This document shows positions 1 through 11,775 of a DNA stretch of 64,000 bases, in pieces. A program made the translations under genes and the position numbers. Within the stretch, counting starts at the first letter, position 1, and each line of letters opens with the position of its first letter. Origin of the DNA: Fagopyrum homotropicum (taxonomy: Eukaryota; Streptophyta; Magnoliopsida; Caryophyllales; Polygonaceae); NCBI GenBank assembly GCA_033239125.1, contig BSWB01000005.1, positions 23,427,447-23,491,446 of the forward strand, read 5' to 3'. The notes below the pieces were generated by a model. The model was given only the letters and a program-made list of their open reading frames with translations, was not told where the DNA came from and ran no database searches.

Positions 1-160
1 CAATCATTGATGAAAACTCCACCTTGATTAAAATGGTTTACAGGTATTGATGATGGAAGACTTCACACAAATATAGCAGTTGGATATACTAACAATCTAC
101 TTGATTATATTTCTAGATATTTGGTTGGTTTGAATTCAGTGCAGGTTTTATATCTAAGTA

Positions 161-256
161 TCAAGGGCCTTGAGTTGGATTCAAGAACAAAGGAAGATAA
201 CAAGTTCAAAAGGACAAAATCAAGGAAGTTCAAAAGGACGAAATCAAGGGCCTTGA
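161..256. repeat. Family palindrome TCAAGG(G)CCTTGA, 5' cluster of the solo LTR
   Basis: The 13-mer TCAAGGGCCTTGA occurs at 161-173 and again at 244-256. It is the one-base-expanded form of the 12-bp palindrome TCAAGGCCTTGA that recurs through this Copia family. Confidence 0.8.
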
Positions 257-1089
257 ATTCAAAGGTGCACGGAACAAAGGATTCAAAATTAATTGAAGAT
301 CTCCTTGGAAGGTTCTGTAACAAGAAGATCTCATCAAACCAAAGATCTTATCAACCGAAGGAAGATCTCAACCGAAGATCTTAAACGAAGAATAGAGAAT
401 CTTTGATAGAAGATTTTCTAAACAATAAACGGCAAAAATATCTTCTCTCTATTCAACAGAAGACGAGAAGATCAAGGAGTAAAGGATTTGACGTGTTCGT
501 AGGGGCTGAAGACTTGCAAACGTCTACCTTATCTCCAAACAAGAAAACGATCTTCATGGAAAAGAAGATTCATCTTCAACGGTCATCTCTACAATGGCTA
601 GAAGACCTTTCCATAGAAGAGTATAAATGAAGATGATGGTCGAAGAAGGAAATGGCACAAGCTTACACCGGAAAACATCTTTGCATCCTCAAGCAACCTA
701 ATCATCTTCATTCGTTGTTTTTCTTTCTCTCATTTACGCAATAGCTTTATTCCCTTAGAGAGAAAACACTAGAGCTCCATTGGAAGATCTAAATAGTTTT
801 ATACTAGAGTGTGTGTTACTCTGCGAAGTAACTAGGCTATTATAGCTAGGTTAAGAGTTGGAGCTAGATCGTAGCATTGGCTACAGTGAGAGAAGAAGGG
901 GATTTCTTCTAGTTTGTATCTAGGACTCTTTGAAGCTGATAATAGATAGTTAGATCCTATGGATATACCCTGAGACGGAGAGTAGGCTATTTAGAGCCGA
1001 ACTTCGTAAACATATCCTCGTGTCAATCTTTTCAATTCCGCACCATATATACTTTACTGTGACTAACTTTGTTTTGCAGGAGCAAGAAG

Positions 1090-1189
1090 TCAAGGCCCTT
1101 GAAATAGAGTTTGAAAGCCCTTGAAATCAAAGTTTCACTAGAAGCACAGATTGACATCAAGGTCCTTGAAAGGAGTTTCAAGGCCTTGA
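1090..1189. repeat. Family palindrome TCAAGGCCTTGA, 3' cluster of the solo LTR
   Basis: Three copies lie within 100 bp: TCAAGGCCCTTGA at 1090-1102, TCAAGGTCCTTGA at 1157-1169 and the perfect palindrome TCAAGGCCTTGA at 1178-1189. A half-matching AAGCCCTTGAAA lies between the first two. The same cluster is present near the equivalent end of both LTRs of the full element. Confidence 0.85.
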
Positions 1190-1282
1190 GATTTGGTTTG
1201 CGAAAAGTTTCCATACTCTATTCAATCCCCCTTCTAGAGTATCGTTTATATTATTTATATCACCTACCGGTTCTTCAATTGA

Positions 1283-1818
1283 GAAATAATGTCTTCAACC
1301 CTTTAAATTGTCCTGACATGTTACTGACAACATCGTACCCTTGACCTCTTAATTTGTCAACTTGATGATTGTAAGCGGAGAGGACATTATATATCTCTTT
1401 ATAAAGTGTTTCTAAAGAAGTCTTTGAGAAACATCTGATAGCAAAGAAGCGCATAATTAAAATACCTGCAAGATTTACAAACCTCAAGATGATAGTAATG
1501 TATTCTCGTCCCGATTTATCTTGTGTTTCATCAACAAGAATAGAAAAACACGCATCTCTAACTTCCTCACGAATCATATAACACACTTTGTTGACCATGA
1601 TTGCCAATACTTCTTTTTGGATTTTTGGATAAATATATGTGGCATTTCATGGAGCATTTTTCCAGACAACATTGTTGACATCTAGTACCCATTTTGTCAA
1701 AAAAATTCACCCATTCAATTACATTTTCGCAATTCATAGAAAACTTTGACGCATCATTACCTCTAAAGGCACAATCTTCCAATGCTAGTCGTTGGACAAC
1801 CATGCTTGTAGTTTTATA
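1283..1818 (-). pseudogene. hAT-superfamily transposase fragment (ZMYM1/TTF-type)
   Basis: Two minus-strand reading frames, about 1567-1818 and 1283-1607, give a broken piece of the DUF4371-like catalytic region of hAT transposases. The piece starts near FRGND (family consensus FRGHDE), runs through LVDETQDKSGREY, and ends at RGQGYDVVSNMSGQF, the usual RGQGYDGASNM block. The two parts are in different frames, so there is at least one frameshift. The solo LTR interrupts the protein just after the SGQFKGL motif, and the rest would lie left of the window. The N-terminal side stops where the LTR-like sequence of the Tnt1-like element begins. This is a dead relic and the oldest layer on the left. 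Confidence 0.75.
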
Positions 1819-2149
1819 GTAGTAGACATTTTATTTTAAATTTGGACGATGCTTTCAATTGCTTACATGCAAACACCAGTACAAACATTCTTTTATATTC
1901 ACTACTTGTGAATTTCGGTTGAAGTTCTCAATAATCATAGCCGACATTCACTTTCATCTAGGTAGATATTTACATTCAATAATTGTTGAATTTTTTAGAC
2001 TAATCTATACTTACTTATTGATAAGACTAATCTAGAAATTTGTGGAGGCTTCTTTTGGCTGGGCTTACATTTTTTATATTTTGGATCAAATATCATTAGC
2101 CCATCTAAGATCCAATTTTAACTTGGGCTTAATCATGGAGGGACCAACA
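1815..2149 (-). repeat. Left (3') LTR of the Tnt1-like Copia, probably truncated
   Basis: This stretch aligns by eye with 20912-21219 over most of its length, including shared TCATCTAGGTAGATA and ATAAGACTAATCTAGAAATT blocks. On the minus strand it begins TGTTGGTCCC. Just inside is the purine-rich tract GAGGGGGAGAA (reverse complement of about 2150-2160), the expected polypurine tract. The hAT-side edge is not a clean CA end. Confidence 0.7.
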
Positions 2150-2371
2150 ATTCTCCCCCTCATGACTTAATTAAGTATCTTGATACCAACATCTCGACAA
2201 TAATTTCAAATATCTTGGTCGGTATTACCTTGGTCATAATGTTTGACCAGTTCTCATCCGTGTGTATCTTGTCAATTTGTATAACTTTTCTTCAAGAACA
2301 TCTCGGATCCAATGATGTTGTATATCGATGCGCTTCAAGTGGGAGTCAAGAGTTGAATTCTTTCACCAGGT

Positions 2372-2501
2372 GACTCGTGCTTTGATTATCACATTGCAAG
2401 ATATGTCGATCTTGCTCTACTCCCATCTCCATGAAGAATTTCTTCATGGAGATGGGAGTAGAGCAAGACTCGTGCTTTGATTATCACATTGCAAGACATA
2501 A
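2372..2501. repeat. Inverted duplication with 28-bp perfect arms and a 1-nt centre
   Basis: Arms 2411-2438 and 2440-2467 are exact reverse complements (CTTGCTCTACTCCC... against ...GGGAGTAGAGCAAG) separated by one base. The sequence just before the first arm (ACTCGTGCTTTGATTATCAC..., from 2372) recurs as a direct repeat just after the second arm (from 2468). The order is therefore A, B, B-inverted, A, inside a Copia RNase H relic. Confidence 0.95.
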
Positions 2502-2660
2502 AGTAAGAGTATAAGAAAGTTGCCATTAGCGTACCTCTTCATGAAGACACATGGGTCACATGGATTCTTCTTGAAGTCATGATCAACCACGAAAGAGTCG
2601 AACTTCTTGTACCACTATCTTGGTGCTTGTTTTAGCCTATAAAGGCTCTTTCTTAGTCGG

Positions 2661-2676
2661 AAGAATAGATTCTATT
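2661..2676. repeat. Left target-site duplication of the LINE
   Basis: AAGAATAGATTCTATT is identical to 17844-17859, directly after the LINE poly(A). It fixes the LINE 5' end at about 2677 and rejoins the interrupted Copia reverse transcriptase. Confidence 0.92.
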
Positions 2677-2729
2677 CTATTAAAACACACAAAAAACGCT
2701 CTCTTCTCTCTCTTAACTACCACCTCAGT

Positions 2730-4714
2730 GTGGCCGCTAGGCCACCCCCCCCTCCCCCGTCTTCCCCTCCGTCGCCCCGGCTCCCAATGGACGGGTCGCG
2801 GAGGTCCCAGCGCCTCACAATAAAGCTGTCAAGGATGCACCATCCGTCACCCTCTACCCGCAACCACACACAAAGACCCCCCCTATCGCCACCACAACCC
2901 TCCCCGGAGAGCCCTTATGAACCTATACCTGACGACCTAATCCAGTCCAATAACCGAAGGCTCTCATCCACAACCCACGTGCCACCAACCCTGTCGTCTG
3001 AAACCCTATTCCTGCTGTTAACTCAACCCAACCTGAAAACCCATGCTCCTCTTCCCACAACTTGCTTGGTTAATGATGTCAGTTCTGATATTGTTCAGAC
3101 GCCCACCATCATTGCCACCAACTCTCCCTACCCGACCACCTTATTGGGTCCTGGTGAGCCCGCCCTCCTCCCGGTTCCCTTGAGATGCCCCTTGACTCCC
3201 CGGCTTCCCAGGTTCCCACTGACTCTACCTCTTCATCCCCCCTCTGGCATTTACTTCCTCGGGACAAAACCCTTCTTCTGCTCATGTGGCCCCTATCACC
3301 ATAACCCAAAATCCCCTGAAAACCTTAACGCCTTCCACAACAAAAACATGAATGCAACAGAAAACAGGAGGCTATCAAGGACGCCTTATTCAAATAAAGA
3401 CTAGACACTGAATTCACCCAGGGGAAACCTTAGGAGACTTCTCTTTAGAAACGGGAAAGAAGACGATAACCATTCCTTATTAGCAAAATGAATTCGAGTC
3501 ATTCTTTTTTACTAAAATGCACTACCCCAAAAGTACCTCTAGCCGCCACCTCGTTTTTCTACAAAGACATAGTCTCGAGCAACGTGTCTTGAAACCATGT
3601 TCCCCTCTCCTTCACTCGAGGAATTGAATTTGGGCATATCATGTTCACTGAGGACGATGTGGCTGAATCAACTCAAAAATGGCTCCTCTCCCTGGTGGGT
3701 TTCCCTCTCGGCTGTCCCATATCCTTCAAACGTATGAGCTCTTTTGTGAATGAGAATTGAAACTCCATAGCTAAGCCCAATATACTACGTAACGAGATGG
3801 GCATCTTTGTATTCCATTTCGCGAATGAAGAAGACCTCAATACCATCCTTCTTGGCAACCTATGGGTCTCCAATGGTTGCACTACCCTTCTTCTCAAAAA
3901 ATGGACTAAGGACCTCCCTCTAGACTACTCTAGCCTCAGCTCTCTCCCCATTTTGGTCACCCTCCACGATCAGGATTACCGGTTTTGGTCCAAACACATG
4001 CTCGTAAAAATCGGGTCCGCTCTTGGTACCCCAACCCTCACTGACTCGTGCTCGGCCAACCAAGACAGGCTCAACTTTGCCCGTATCCTGGTCGATATCC
4101 AAGCCTCTCGCCCCCTTCTACGTGAGGTCACATTGGCCGGGCTGGACAACTCCTCCTTTGTCCAAAAGGTGACTTATGACTGGCTCCCTCCCCGCTGTCC
4201 CAAATGCCTTACTTTCGGACACTCTTGCAACGTCCAAGGTCTGGCTAGGAATGACGTGAAGGCCACGGTTCTTACCCGTTGGCCAACCCCCAGATACATT
4301 CCAAAACCCAACCCAAACCCTAATACTGCCCCTTCACTTCCTACCCCAGATGATTCCTTCAAGATCATCACTAAACAGCCTCAACTTACGCCTGAGGAAC
4401 CCCTAGATCCTTTTGAACATCATTCCCCTATACCCCCACCCCAAGGTGAATCTGCTTCCACCCTAAACGCTAACCCTTCACTCCCTGAGTCCCATCCAAA
4501 TGTTATCATTGAAAGTATCAAACACAAAGCCCTTTCCCTTGGTGATCATCCTAATGATCATCATAACCCCCCTACACATCCTCTACCAAAGCTTGACTCC
4601 TCTATCCCTTCCCTACCTCTCTCAAACCCAGGGACTAAACCCCCAACCCAATCAAACTTTCCCTTGACAGCAAGTGCTGGACATGCCAATGCACCATCAT
4701 CCAATGATAATTAG
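2730..4714 (+). pseudogene. LINE ORF1: DUF4283 and zinc-knuckle nucleic-acid-binding protein
   Basis: The Pro/Ser-rich N-terminal part is open from 2730 to 3404. The middle (3405-3796) is broken by stops. The 3797-4714 frame holds the DUF4283-like core (FVFHFANEEDLNTILLGNLW, then WSKHMLVKIGSALGTP) and, at about 4165-4240, YDWLPPRCPKCLTFGHSC, a zinc knuckle with altered spacing. The tail is Pro/Asn-rich and disordered, ending at TAA (4712-4714) and overlapping the ORF2 start. ORF1 proteins bind LINE RNA and form the transposition particle. The breaks between 3404 and 3797 make this copy non-functional. Confidence 0.8.
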
Positions 4715-7125
4715 AACATATGCTTGGAATATACGAGGCCTAAATGACCCTGTCAAACAAAGAGCAATTCAAAACCTTGTCAAGAAGCAAAAGATTGATA
4801 TCATGACCATACTTGAAACAAGACTCATATCCAATAAAGAGAGATGTCTCTCTAAATCTCTACTCCCTTCCTGGAGCCAACTCTCAAACTCCACCCTCGC
4901 CCACAATTGTAGGATTTGGATCTGGTGGAACCCCTCTAAACTCCTCCTCTTGACCACCATTAAGTCTGACCAATTAATCCATTGCCTTATCTCCAACCCT
5001 CTTTCTAACCTAGATAAAACCACTACCTTCGAACTCTCCTTCATCTATGCCCACAACTCTCTTGAAGATCGCTCGGATTTACGGGATATCATAGCTACTA
5101 TCAACCTTCTCAACCCCTCTAACCTTGGGCTCTGCTTGGGGATTTTAACACCACTCTCTCTCCCGATGAGAAGTCTTCAAACAACCTCCCTTCCATCTCT
5201 TAGACCTCTACCGAGTTAGCCTCCTGTTTTGAGCAAAATAATATCTCGGACCTCCCTTACTCTGGATGCAAGTTCACTTGGAACAATAAGCAAGTGGGAT
5301 CCCGCACTTGGTGTAAGCTTGATCCTATCATCACCAACCAGGCTTGGGTTTCTAACTTCCCTCACTCTCTTGCTCACTTTGACTATCCGGTCGTATCCGA
5401 CCACTCCCCGGCCCTACTCTACACTGAGCCCCTGGATGTCAAGCCCCAGCCCCCTTCAGGTTCAATAATGTTTGGGCTAACCATGAGGATTTCACCTCCA
5501 CTATTGAGAGAACCTGGGGGACTACCATTGAGGGAAATGCCATGTATAAGCTTGTTAGGAAACTAAAGCTTCTTAAGACTAAGCTAAAAAAATTCCCTAG
5601 TATAAAGTTGGAAAAGTGTCATTCGAACATCCTTGAAAATAGGAGGCTTCTCCATGCTGCCCAGGATCGGCTAAATGCCTACCCCCATGACCTTACTCTC
5701 CAGGAGGATGAGATTAAGTTATCGGCCTCCTTGAAAGCTAGCACTCTCTCCCTTCATGTCACCCTGGCCCAACACTCTAAAGCCAAATGGTCTGCCCACG
5801 GTGACCAGTGCTCCTCCTACTTCTTTAGAGGTGTGCAGTCCAGGAGATGTGCCAACTGTATTAACTCCATTCTTACCCCTAATGGTACCATCTCTGCTGA
5901 CCCTCTCGCCATTGACAATACCTTTATCAACCACTTTCATAACATACTTAACCCTCCATCTCAAACCTTTCTGCCCCCATCTCCTAAAACCCTACTACCT
6001 CACCTTAAACTTGACGACTTTGTATCTCTTGACAAGCAGGTTTCTCCCGATGAAATAAAAATGCTCTCTTTAGCATTGGAGACAACAAGGCGTCGGGACT
6101 TGACGGTTTCAACTCCTATTTCTTCAAATCTACTTGGAACACAACTCAGTAGGACTTCACCGAAGCCATTCTTGATTTCTTCTCTAAAGGGAAACTTTTG
6201 AAACAGGTCAATCATGCCTCTATTTCACTTATAGCTAAAGTTGATAACCCTCTAGCTCCTTCTAATTTCAGGCCGATCTCTTGTTGTAGTACCATTTACA
6301 AAACAATTGCCAAGGTCTTATCGGCTAGAATCAATCTTGTTCTACCTCGACTAATCAACTTCAATCAGAGTGCCTTTGTCTCCAACAGATCTATCAAGCA
6401 TAATTTTCTTATCTATCAGGAAATGCTTAACAAATATAACCGGAAACACATCTCTCCAAGAGCCACAATGAAAGTGGATTTCTCCAAAGCTTTTGATACC
6501 ATTAGCCATGAGTTCATCTTGTACTGCTTACTCAAAATGGGCTTTCCCGAACACTTCACCCACCTGATCGGGGAATACATAAAAACCCCTACATATTCCA
6601 TCAATGTTAATGGTAACCTTCGTGGACACTTTCAAGGTAGTAGAGGATTGCGCCAAGGATGCCCCCTCTCCCCTCCTCGCTTCACCATTGCAATGGAATT
6701 CCTGTCCCAAATGATTCACCACAATACCACAAATCCTGATTTCAATCACCACCCCAAGTGCTCATCACCAACCATAACTCACCTCTCATTTGCCGATGAT
6801 CTCTTACTTCTTTGCAGAGGTGATATCCCTTCCATTAAAATTCTGAAGGATACTCTTGATGACTTTGGAGCCTTATCCGGTCTGAAGATTAACCCTTCCA
6901 AAGTTCATACTCTTCATTGCGGGAATGTGTAATGCCGATCAAGGCCTGGCTTCCAGACTCACCGGGATGTCTATTGGTACCTTACCCTTCCTCTACCTTT
7001 GTGTGCCAATCGGTTGCAGAAGGATTGCCATCGCGGATTATTTACCCCTCATTCACAAGCTCACCAAGAGAATCCAGTCCTGGAGCGCCAAGTCCTTATC
7101 TTACGTAGGAAGAGCCCAACTTATT
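4674..7125 (+). pseudogene. LINE ORF2, 5' part: AP-like endonuclease and reverse transcriptase
   Basis: The endonuclease begins at about 4695 with AWNIRGLND and ILETRL. Around 5140 the frame shifts; the GDFN motif is read in another frame, and the C-terminal SDHSP motif is at about 5395. The 5542-6201 frame covers the spacer to the reverse transcriptase. The reverse transcriptase core is in the 6198-6932 frame: FRPISCCSTIYK, MKVDFSKAFDTI (first catalytic Asp), SRGLRQGCPLSP, and FADD at about 6790 (the catalytic pair). The thumb continues to 7125 (LSYVGRAQL), where the Copia element interrupts it. At least four frame changes or stops make it dead. Confidence 0.85.
7121..7125. repeat. 5-bp TSD of the SIRE-like Copia (TTATT)
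   Basis: TTATT at 7121-7125 is repeated at 16740-16744. Removing 7126-16744 restores the LINE ORF2 reading from GRAQL into the next conserved block. Confidence 0.95.
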
Positions 7126-8380
7126 TGAAGAATTGGTAGGTGAAATAAAAGGTTAAAAGATACTCTAAAAGGGGGGTTGAATAGAGTATGAGAACTTTTC
7201 ACAAAACCAATCTCAAGGCCTTGGAATCAATTTCAAGGGTCTTGATGTCGATCTCAGTTCGTTGTGAAACTTTGATTTCAAGGGCTTTGAAACCACTTTC
7301 AAGGACCTTGACTTTGAACTTCTGCAAAACAAAGTTAGTCACAATAAACAAGATATGGTGCGGAATGTAAAAGATCGACACAAGGATATGTTTACGAAGT
7401 TCGGCTCTAAATAGCCTACTCTCCGTCCCAGGGTATGACTTAGGATCTAACTATCTATTATCAGCTTCAAAGAGTCCTAGATACAAACTAGAAGAAATCC
7501 CCTTCTTCTCTCATTGTAGCCAATGCTACGATCTACCTCCAACTCTTCACTTTGCTATAATAGCCTAGTTACTTCATAGAGTAACACACTCAAGTATAAC
7601 ACTCTTTAGATATACCAATGGAGCTCTCGAGTTTTATCTCTCTCTAGGGGATAAAGCTTTTTAGAAGGAGAGAAAGAAAAACTATGTTTTGAAATGAAGA
7701 TAACTTTTGTTCGCTTGAAGACTATAGATGTTTCTGTCCAGGCTTCTATCTTCGTTCTTCAGATGCCATCTTCATTTATAATCTTTTGTGGAGAGGTCTT
7801 CTAGCCGTTGGAGAGATGACCGTTTGAAGATAATTCTTCTTCTCCATGAAGATCGCTTCCTGGTTGAGATGAGATAGACGTTGTAGATCTTCATCTCTTG
7901 AGAACACGTTGATCTCTTGACTCCTTAATCTTCTCGTTGATTGTTGTAACAATCATCAATTCTAGATCAGAGAATCTTCGTCCTTTTTGTTTAAGGATCT
8001 TGTAAGATCTTCTTTGTTGGTCGGTTGAGATCTTCTCCTGATCAAATTTTCTCAAATCTTCACATCTTCTCAAATCTCTCGAAAAAGATTTTCTTTGTTA
8101 TTTAAAATCTTTTCGTTGTCCAGCCTTATCTTCCTTGTTTCTTTGGAATTTACTTCAAAGCTTTTGAGATGGTTTTCGTTGTGTATCCTTATCTTCTTTG
8201 TGCCCTTGAAATTCATTTCAATGCCTTTGAATTCTTTGACAAAACCCGCACTTAAAACCAAACCAACCAAGCATCTCGAAATATAATAATTCATTGGTTA
8301 GTGTATCAAACTACTTCATTTGTGTTTAAGTCTTCCATCAGCAACACCTGTAAAAGTTTATAATCAAGGTGGAGTTTTCA
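7126..8380 (-). repeat. 3' LTR of the SIRE-like Copia
   Basis: On the plus strand it runs from TGAAGAATTGG to GGAGTTTTCA. It aligns end to end with 15483-16739 and, inverted, with 11-1277. A TATA-like TTATAAATGAAG (minus strand) is at about 7771-7782. Confidence 0.95.
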
Positions 8381-8392
8381 ATCTCCCCCTTG
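8381..8392 (-). other. Polypurine tract of the SIRE-like Copia
   Basis: The minus strand reads AAGGGGGAGAT immediately before the 3' LTR, which is the expected position of the plus-strand DNA primer. Confidence 0.85.
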
Positions 8393-8631
8393 ATGGAAGA
8401 CAACACACAAATGTTTTTTGTACTTGCATTTTGTTAGTTTAGTAATGCATATATATGAATATCAAAAACTAAAATGCAGAATGCAGAATATCGAATGTCA
8501 AATCACATTCATTTTCCCCCTTTGTCTTTCAACAAGGGAGAAAAATAGTTAAAGCACGAGAGTTTTAAATACGATTACAACCCAAGAGTATTTTCACAAA
8601 TACCTCACAAAGAGTTTCTCAAACAGCAATC

Positions 8632-10017
8632 TCAATTCTCCTCATAGAACTTCCTCTTTTCTTTGGATGAAGACTTCTTATAGCTCCAATCATCCATTTC
8701 AGCTGCTAACGTCGTCGCTTTTTCTTCAGCTCTTCTCTGCTTAACTACTTCATACTCAACTGCTGGCAGAAACATTAGTTCAACGTGAGTTGGATACAAA
8801 ATTGATTTATTCTGTACACGCCTTTTGCAATTCATCAACATATTCTCAACTTTCTCTTGAGTATGTTGAGCTACATCTTCAGGCATGGGCAAAATACTTC
8901 CCATTGTATTCAGTGTAAGAGCGTTTATCAAATACATTTCATTGACTTTAGCATTTATGGTAGATAGCAGCTCAAAATTTGCATCTATACGTCTCTTAGT
9001 GTCAAACTGAAAATTAGACAATTCACGATTCAGACATACCATTTCTCTTTCACAACCTTCTAACCTGATTTCTAGAGCAGGAGAAGTTGGAGCCTCTTCA
9101 GTTGGAATTTGAGTAGTTCCTTTTCCTTTTAAAGTCCATGTGCCTGCAAGGGTTTTCTCAATTCCCAATCTTTCTAAGCAGTTCTCATTAATTTTACCAG
9201 AAATTCACTGTCAATCTTCAGAGGATGTATCAATTTTAAAATAGTCAAAGATCTTAGGCAGAAAGTTTCCGTAAGGAAGATGAATGGGTCGCTTAGAATT
9301 GATAGAATGTATCATATGGTTGAGAATCAGATTAGGTACATCTATGTCTAGATCAGACATAATCAGATGAATTAATTCCAGAGATTGATCAGTCAGCAGT
9401 TCTCTTGAGTTTGCACGAGGAACAATACATCGAACTAGTATAGTGAACATTATTTTAGCCTCTAAGGTTAGAGAGGTATGAGTAAGTTGACGTGAGGTTG
9501 AATTCGGAACCAGAAATTTCTCCTTAGCAATACGAACACTCTCTGATCTTGAAGGGTGATTGAACACAATATCGGTAGGAATTTCAAATATCTCACTTAA
9601 AATAGTAGAAGTGACTGAAATCGGAGTACTTTTAACTGAAGATTCACGAGTGATACATCCTTTGTCCTTTTTTGTGATGAGATTAACATAGAACAATCTC
9701 GTGAGTCGTGAAAAAGCAAAATCTCCAGGGTTTAGGACTTTCCAGATAATCAAACTCTTGAGCTTGTTTATGCAAGGAATCTTAAGAGTATCAAGAAAAT
9801 CAGTGTCCACCAGATCACACATACAGAGTGGTCGATTGTGAAAACCATCAAGCCAAGATCCAAAAGCTTGAAAATTGATGAACCATGATGAGGGAAGACC
9901 AGTCGGCTGAGATATATCCAGATCCTCGGAAAGTATTTCTTCTTTAGCAATTGAGGGGCTCTGGACGACTTTCTTTTTGGGAGCTTGAGGAGCGGATTTC
10001 TTGCTTTTGTGTGCCAT
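8632..10017 (-). pseudogene. Extra ORF after pol (envelope-position ORF of a SIRE-like Copia)
   Basis: One minus-strand frame from ATG 10017 to the stop at 8632, broken only by two TGA codons three residues apart near 9211 (about 268 aa, then about 178 aa). The N-terminus is Lys-rich (MAHKSKKSAPQAPKKK). The middle resembles the 'putative plant transposon protein' domain that SIRE-like elements and some plant genes carry: FSRLTRLFYVNL, then an EIFEIP block and a LPYGNFLPKIF block. The C-terminal part (about 9165-8640) is predicted coiled coil (REMVCLNRELSNFQ...) with a charged tail. I see no clear signal peptide or membrane segment, so 'envelope' describes only its position. Its function is unknown. 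Confidence 0.7.
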
Positions 10018-10355
10018 GATGGAAGTTTGAGAGAGAAATCAAGGGCTTTTGGAATAGGGTTTCTGTGAAAGAATGAAAAAGATAGGACAAATAGGTCCTT
10101 TTTTAATAGTTACATAACAAGATCTTGAGAAAATCAAGCTTTTTAAAAGACCAGTTTGAATACCAATAAAACAACAACAAATCTTTTTCAAATTTTCAAA
10201 CAAAAGACTTCATAAAAACATTTTAAGAATTAAAATATCTAAAAGATATTAATTCTTAAAAAGATTCGTAATATTAATATTCCCTCATGTTTCAAGGCCC
10301 TTGAAAACATCAATTGGGCTGCATACGTAGGAACAAATAAACTCGTTTACTCCCC
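10018..10355 (-). other. Non-coding spacer between pol and the extra ORF
   Basis: An AT-rich stretch with no ORF. It holds one copy of the family palindrome, TCAAGGCCCTTGA, at 10292-10304. It probably acts as leader for the downstream ORF, but I see no splice or promoter signal I can defend. Confidence 0.5.
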
Positions 10356-11775
10356 CTACGTTAATTTTTCCTTGTTCAACATACCAAGCTCTAATCTAAT
10401 AAAATTAAATTGTTCCTCAGGAAGAGGCTTGGTAAAGATATATGCAAGCTGCAAGTTAGTAGATATAAAAGAGATCGAAACATCACTTTTCTCAACATGA
10501 TCACGTATGAAGTGATGCCTTACATCAATATGCTTAGTCCTTGAATGCTGCACAAGATTTTTGGTTCTCAAAATAGCACTAGTATTATCACATTTTATAG
10601 GTATACCTTTTAAATCAAAGCCAAGATCACGAGTTGTTGAGCAATCTATAGAATTTGTGCACAACAGGCTCCCGCAGCGATATATTCAGCTTCGGTTGTG
10701 GATAAGGCGACAAAATTTTGCTTTTTGGAGTGCCAATTGATTAGGGATGACCCTAAGAATTGACAACATCCAGAAGTGCCTTTTCTATCGACCTTATAAC
10801 CTGCAAAGTCTGCATCTGAATAGCCAACAAGATGAAACGAGCTTTGACGTGGGTACCATAACCCTAGATCCTTAGTACCATTGAGATACCGAAAGATTCT
10901 TTTCACAACTATCAAGTGTGACTATTTAGGATCAGCTTGAAATCTTGCACACATTCATACGCTAAACATAATGCTAGGACGACTAGCAATTAGATACAAC
11001 AATGAACCTATCATACCTCGATACTCCTTTTGTACTACACTTTTGCCATCTTTGTCATAGTCAAGCGAAAGTGTTGAACTCATAGGAGTCTTTGCAATCT
11101 TAGATTGATCCATTTAGTACTTTTTAAGCAAGTCTTTAGTATACTTGCTTTGATTGAGAAAAAAATCCTTTCTTTGCTTGTGAAACTTGAAGTCCAAGAA
11201 AGATATTAAACTCTCCCATTAGGCTCATTTCAAATTCCCTGCACATAATATCTGAAAATTCCTTACAAAGGGAATCATTAGTAGCACCGAATAATATATC
11301 ATCGACGTAGATTTGTACTACTAGAATGTCGTTGCCTCTGGTTTTGATAAAATGTTTTATCAATCAAATCTCTTTTGAATTTTTTTTCAAGAAGATATTT
11401 AGACAACCTTTCATACCAAGCTCGAGGAGCTTGTTTAAGACCATAAAGAGCTTTGTCCAATTTGAAAACGTGATATGAAAATTCATCATTTTCAAAACCA
11501 GGAGGTTGAGCAACGTAGACTTTTTCTTCTAAGAAGCAATTTAGAAAAACACATTTTACATCCATTTGAAAAAGTTTTATATTCATAAAAGATGCAAATG
11601 CAAGTAGCATACGTATGGCTTCTAACCTGACAACTAGAGCAAAAGTCTCCTCATAATCAATACCTTCTTCTTTGTTATAGTCTTGTGCTACAAGTCGTGC
11701 TTTATTTCGTATGACTTTGCCACTTTCATCCAACTTATTTCGAAAGACCCATTTCGTGCCAATGACGGATTAATG
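10356..11775 (-). pseudogene. SIRE-like Copia pol: reverse transcriptase and RNase H
   Basis: The reverse transcriptase starts near 11770 (VIGTKWVFRNKLDESGKV), with KARLVAQDY, the first-Asp block QMDVKCVFLN (usual DVKSAFLNG) and LYGLKQAPRAWYERL. Near 11350 the frame shifts. The catalytic YVDD is at about 11299-11310 (VVQIYVDDILFG). A stop-containing stretch leads to RNase H, 10915-10646 (GYSDADFAG, then LSTTEAEYIAA) and, in another frame, 10664-10356 (IKCDNTSAI, RTKHIDVRHHFIRDHV, ending LGMLNKEKLT). Catalytic residues are mostly kept, but frameshifts prevent one polyprotein. Confidence 0.9.

Larger units (their letters stand above)
11..1277 (+). mobile_element. Solo LTR, SIRE-like Copia family
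   Basis: A complete LTR begins TGAAAACTCC and ends GTTCTTCA. It is flanked by the 5-bp duplication ATTGA at 6-10 and 1278-1282. It matches the two LTRs of the SIRE-like element at 7126-16739 in reverse complement, so this copy reads on the plus strand. No internal region is attached, so I infer it was left by LTR-LTR recombination. A TATA-like TATAAATGA lies at 622-630. Copies of the family palindrome lie at 161-173, 244-256, 1090-1102, 1157-1169 and 1178-1189. The LTR sits inside a hAT transposase relic whose remaining frame resumes at 1283. Confidence 0.93.
2150..2676 (-). pseudogene. Tnt1-like Copia: end of reverse transcriptase plus RNase H
   Basis: Read on the minus strand, 2676-2530 gives the reverse transcriptase stretch LKQAPR, WYKKFDSFVVDHDF and NFLILLLYV. 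The canonical YVDD block and the following several hundred bases are missing. The sequence jumps to the RNase H tail, recognisable as a CDNQS-like block and then HRYTTSLDP-type residues corresponding to the usual KHID(I/V)xYHWIR motif. A local inverted duplication (2372-2501) disturbs this tail. The purine tract and 3' LTR follow. It is non-functional and continues the frame seen at 17860-18100 on the far side of the LINE. Confidence 0.7.

Noticed and set aside
3109..3309. Minus-strand ORF opposite LINE ORF1
   Set aside because: It is the antisense of the Pro-rich ORF1 region and has no independent support.
9211..10017. Host gene on the minus strand
   Set aside because: It lies between pol and the 3' LTR of a complete Copia element and shares its frame with the following 178-aa stretch. 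It is an element ORF.
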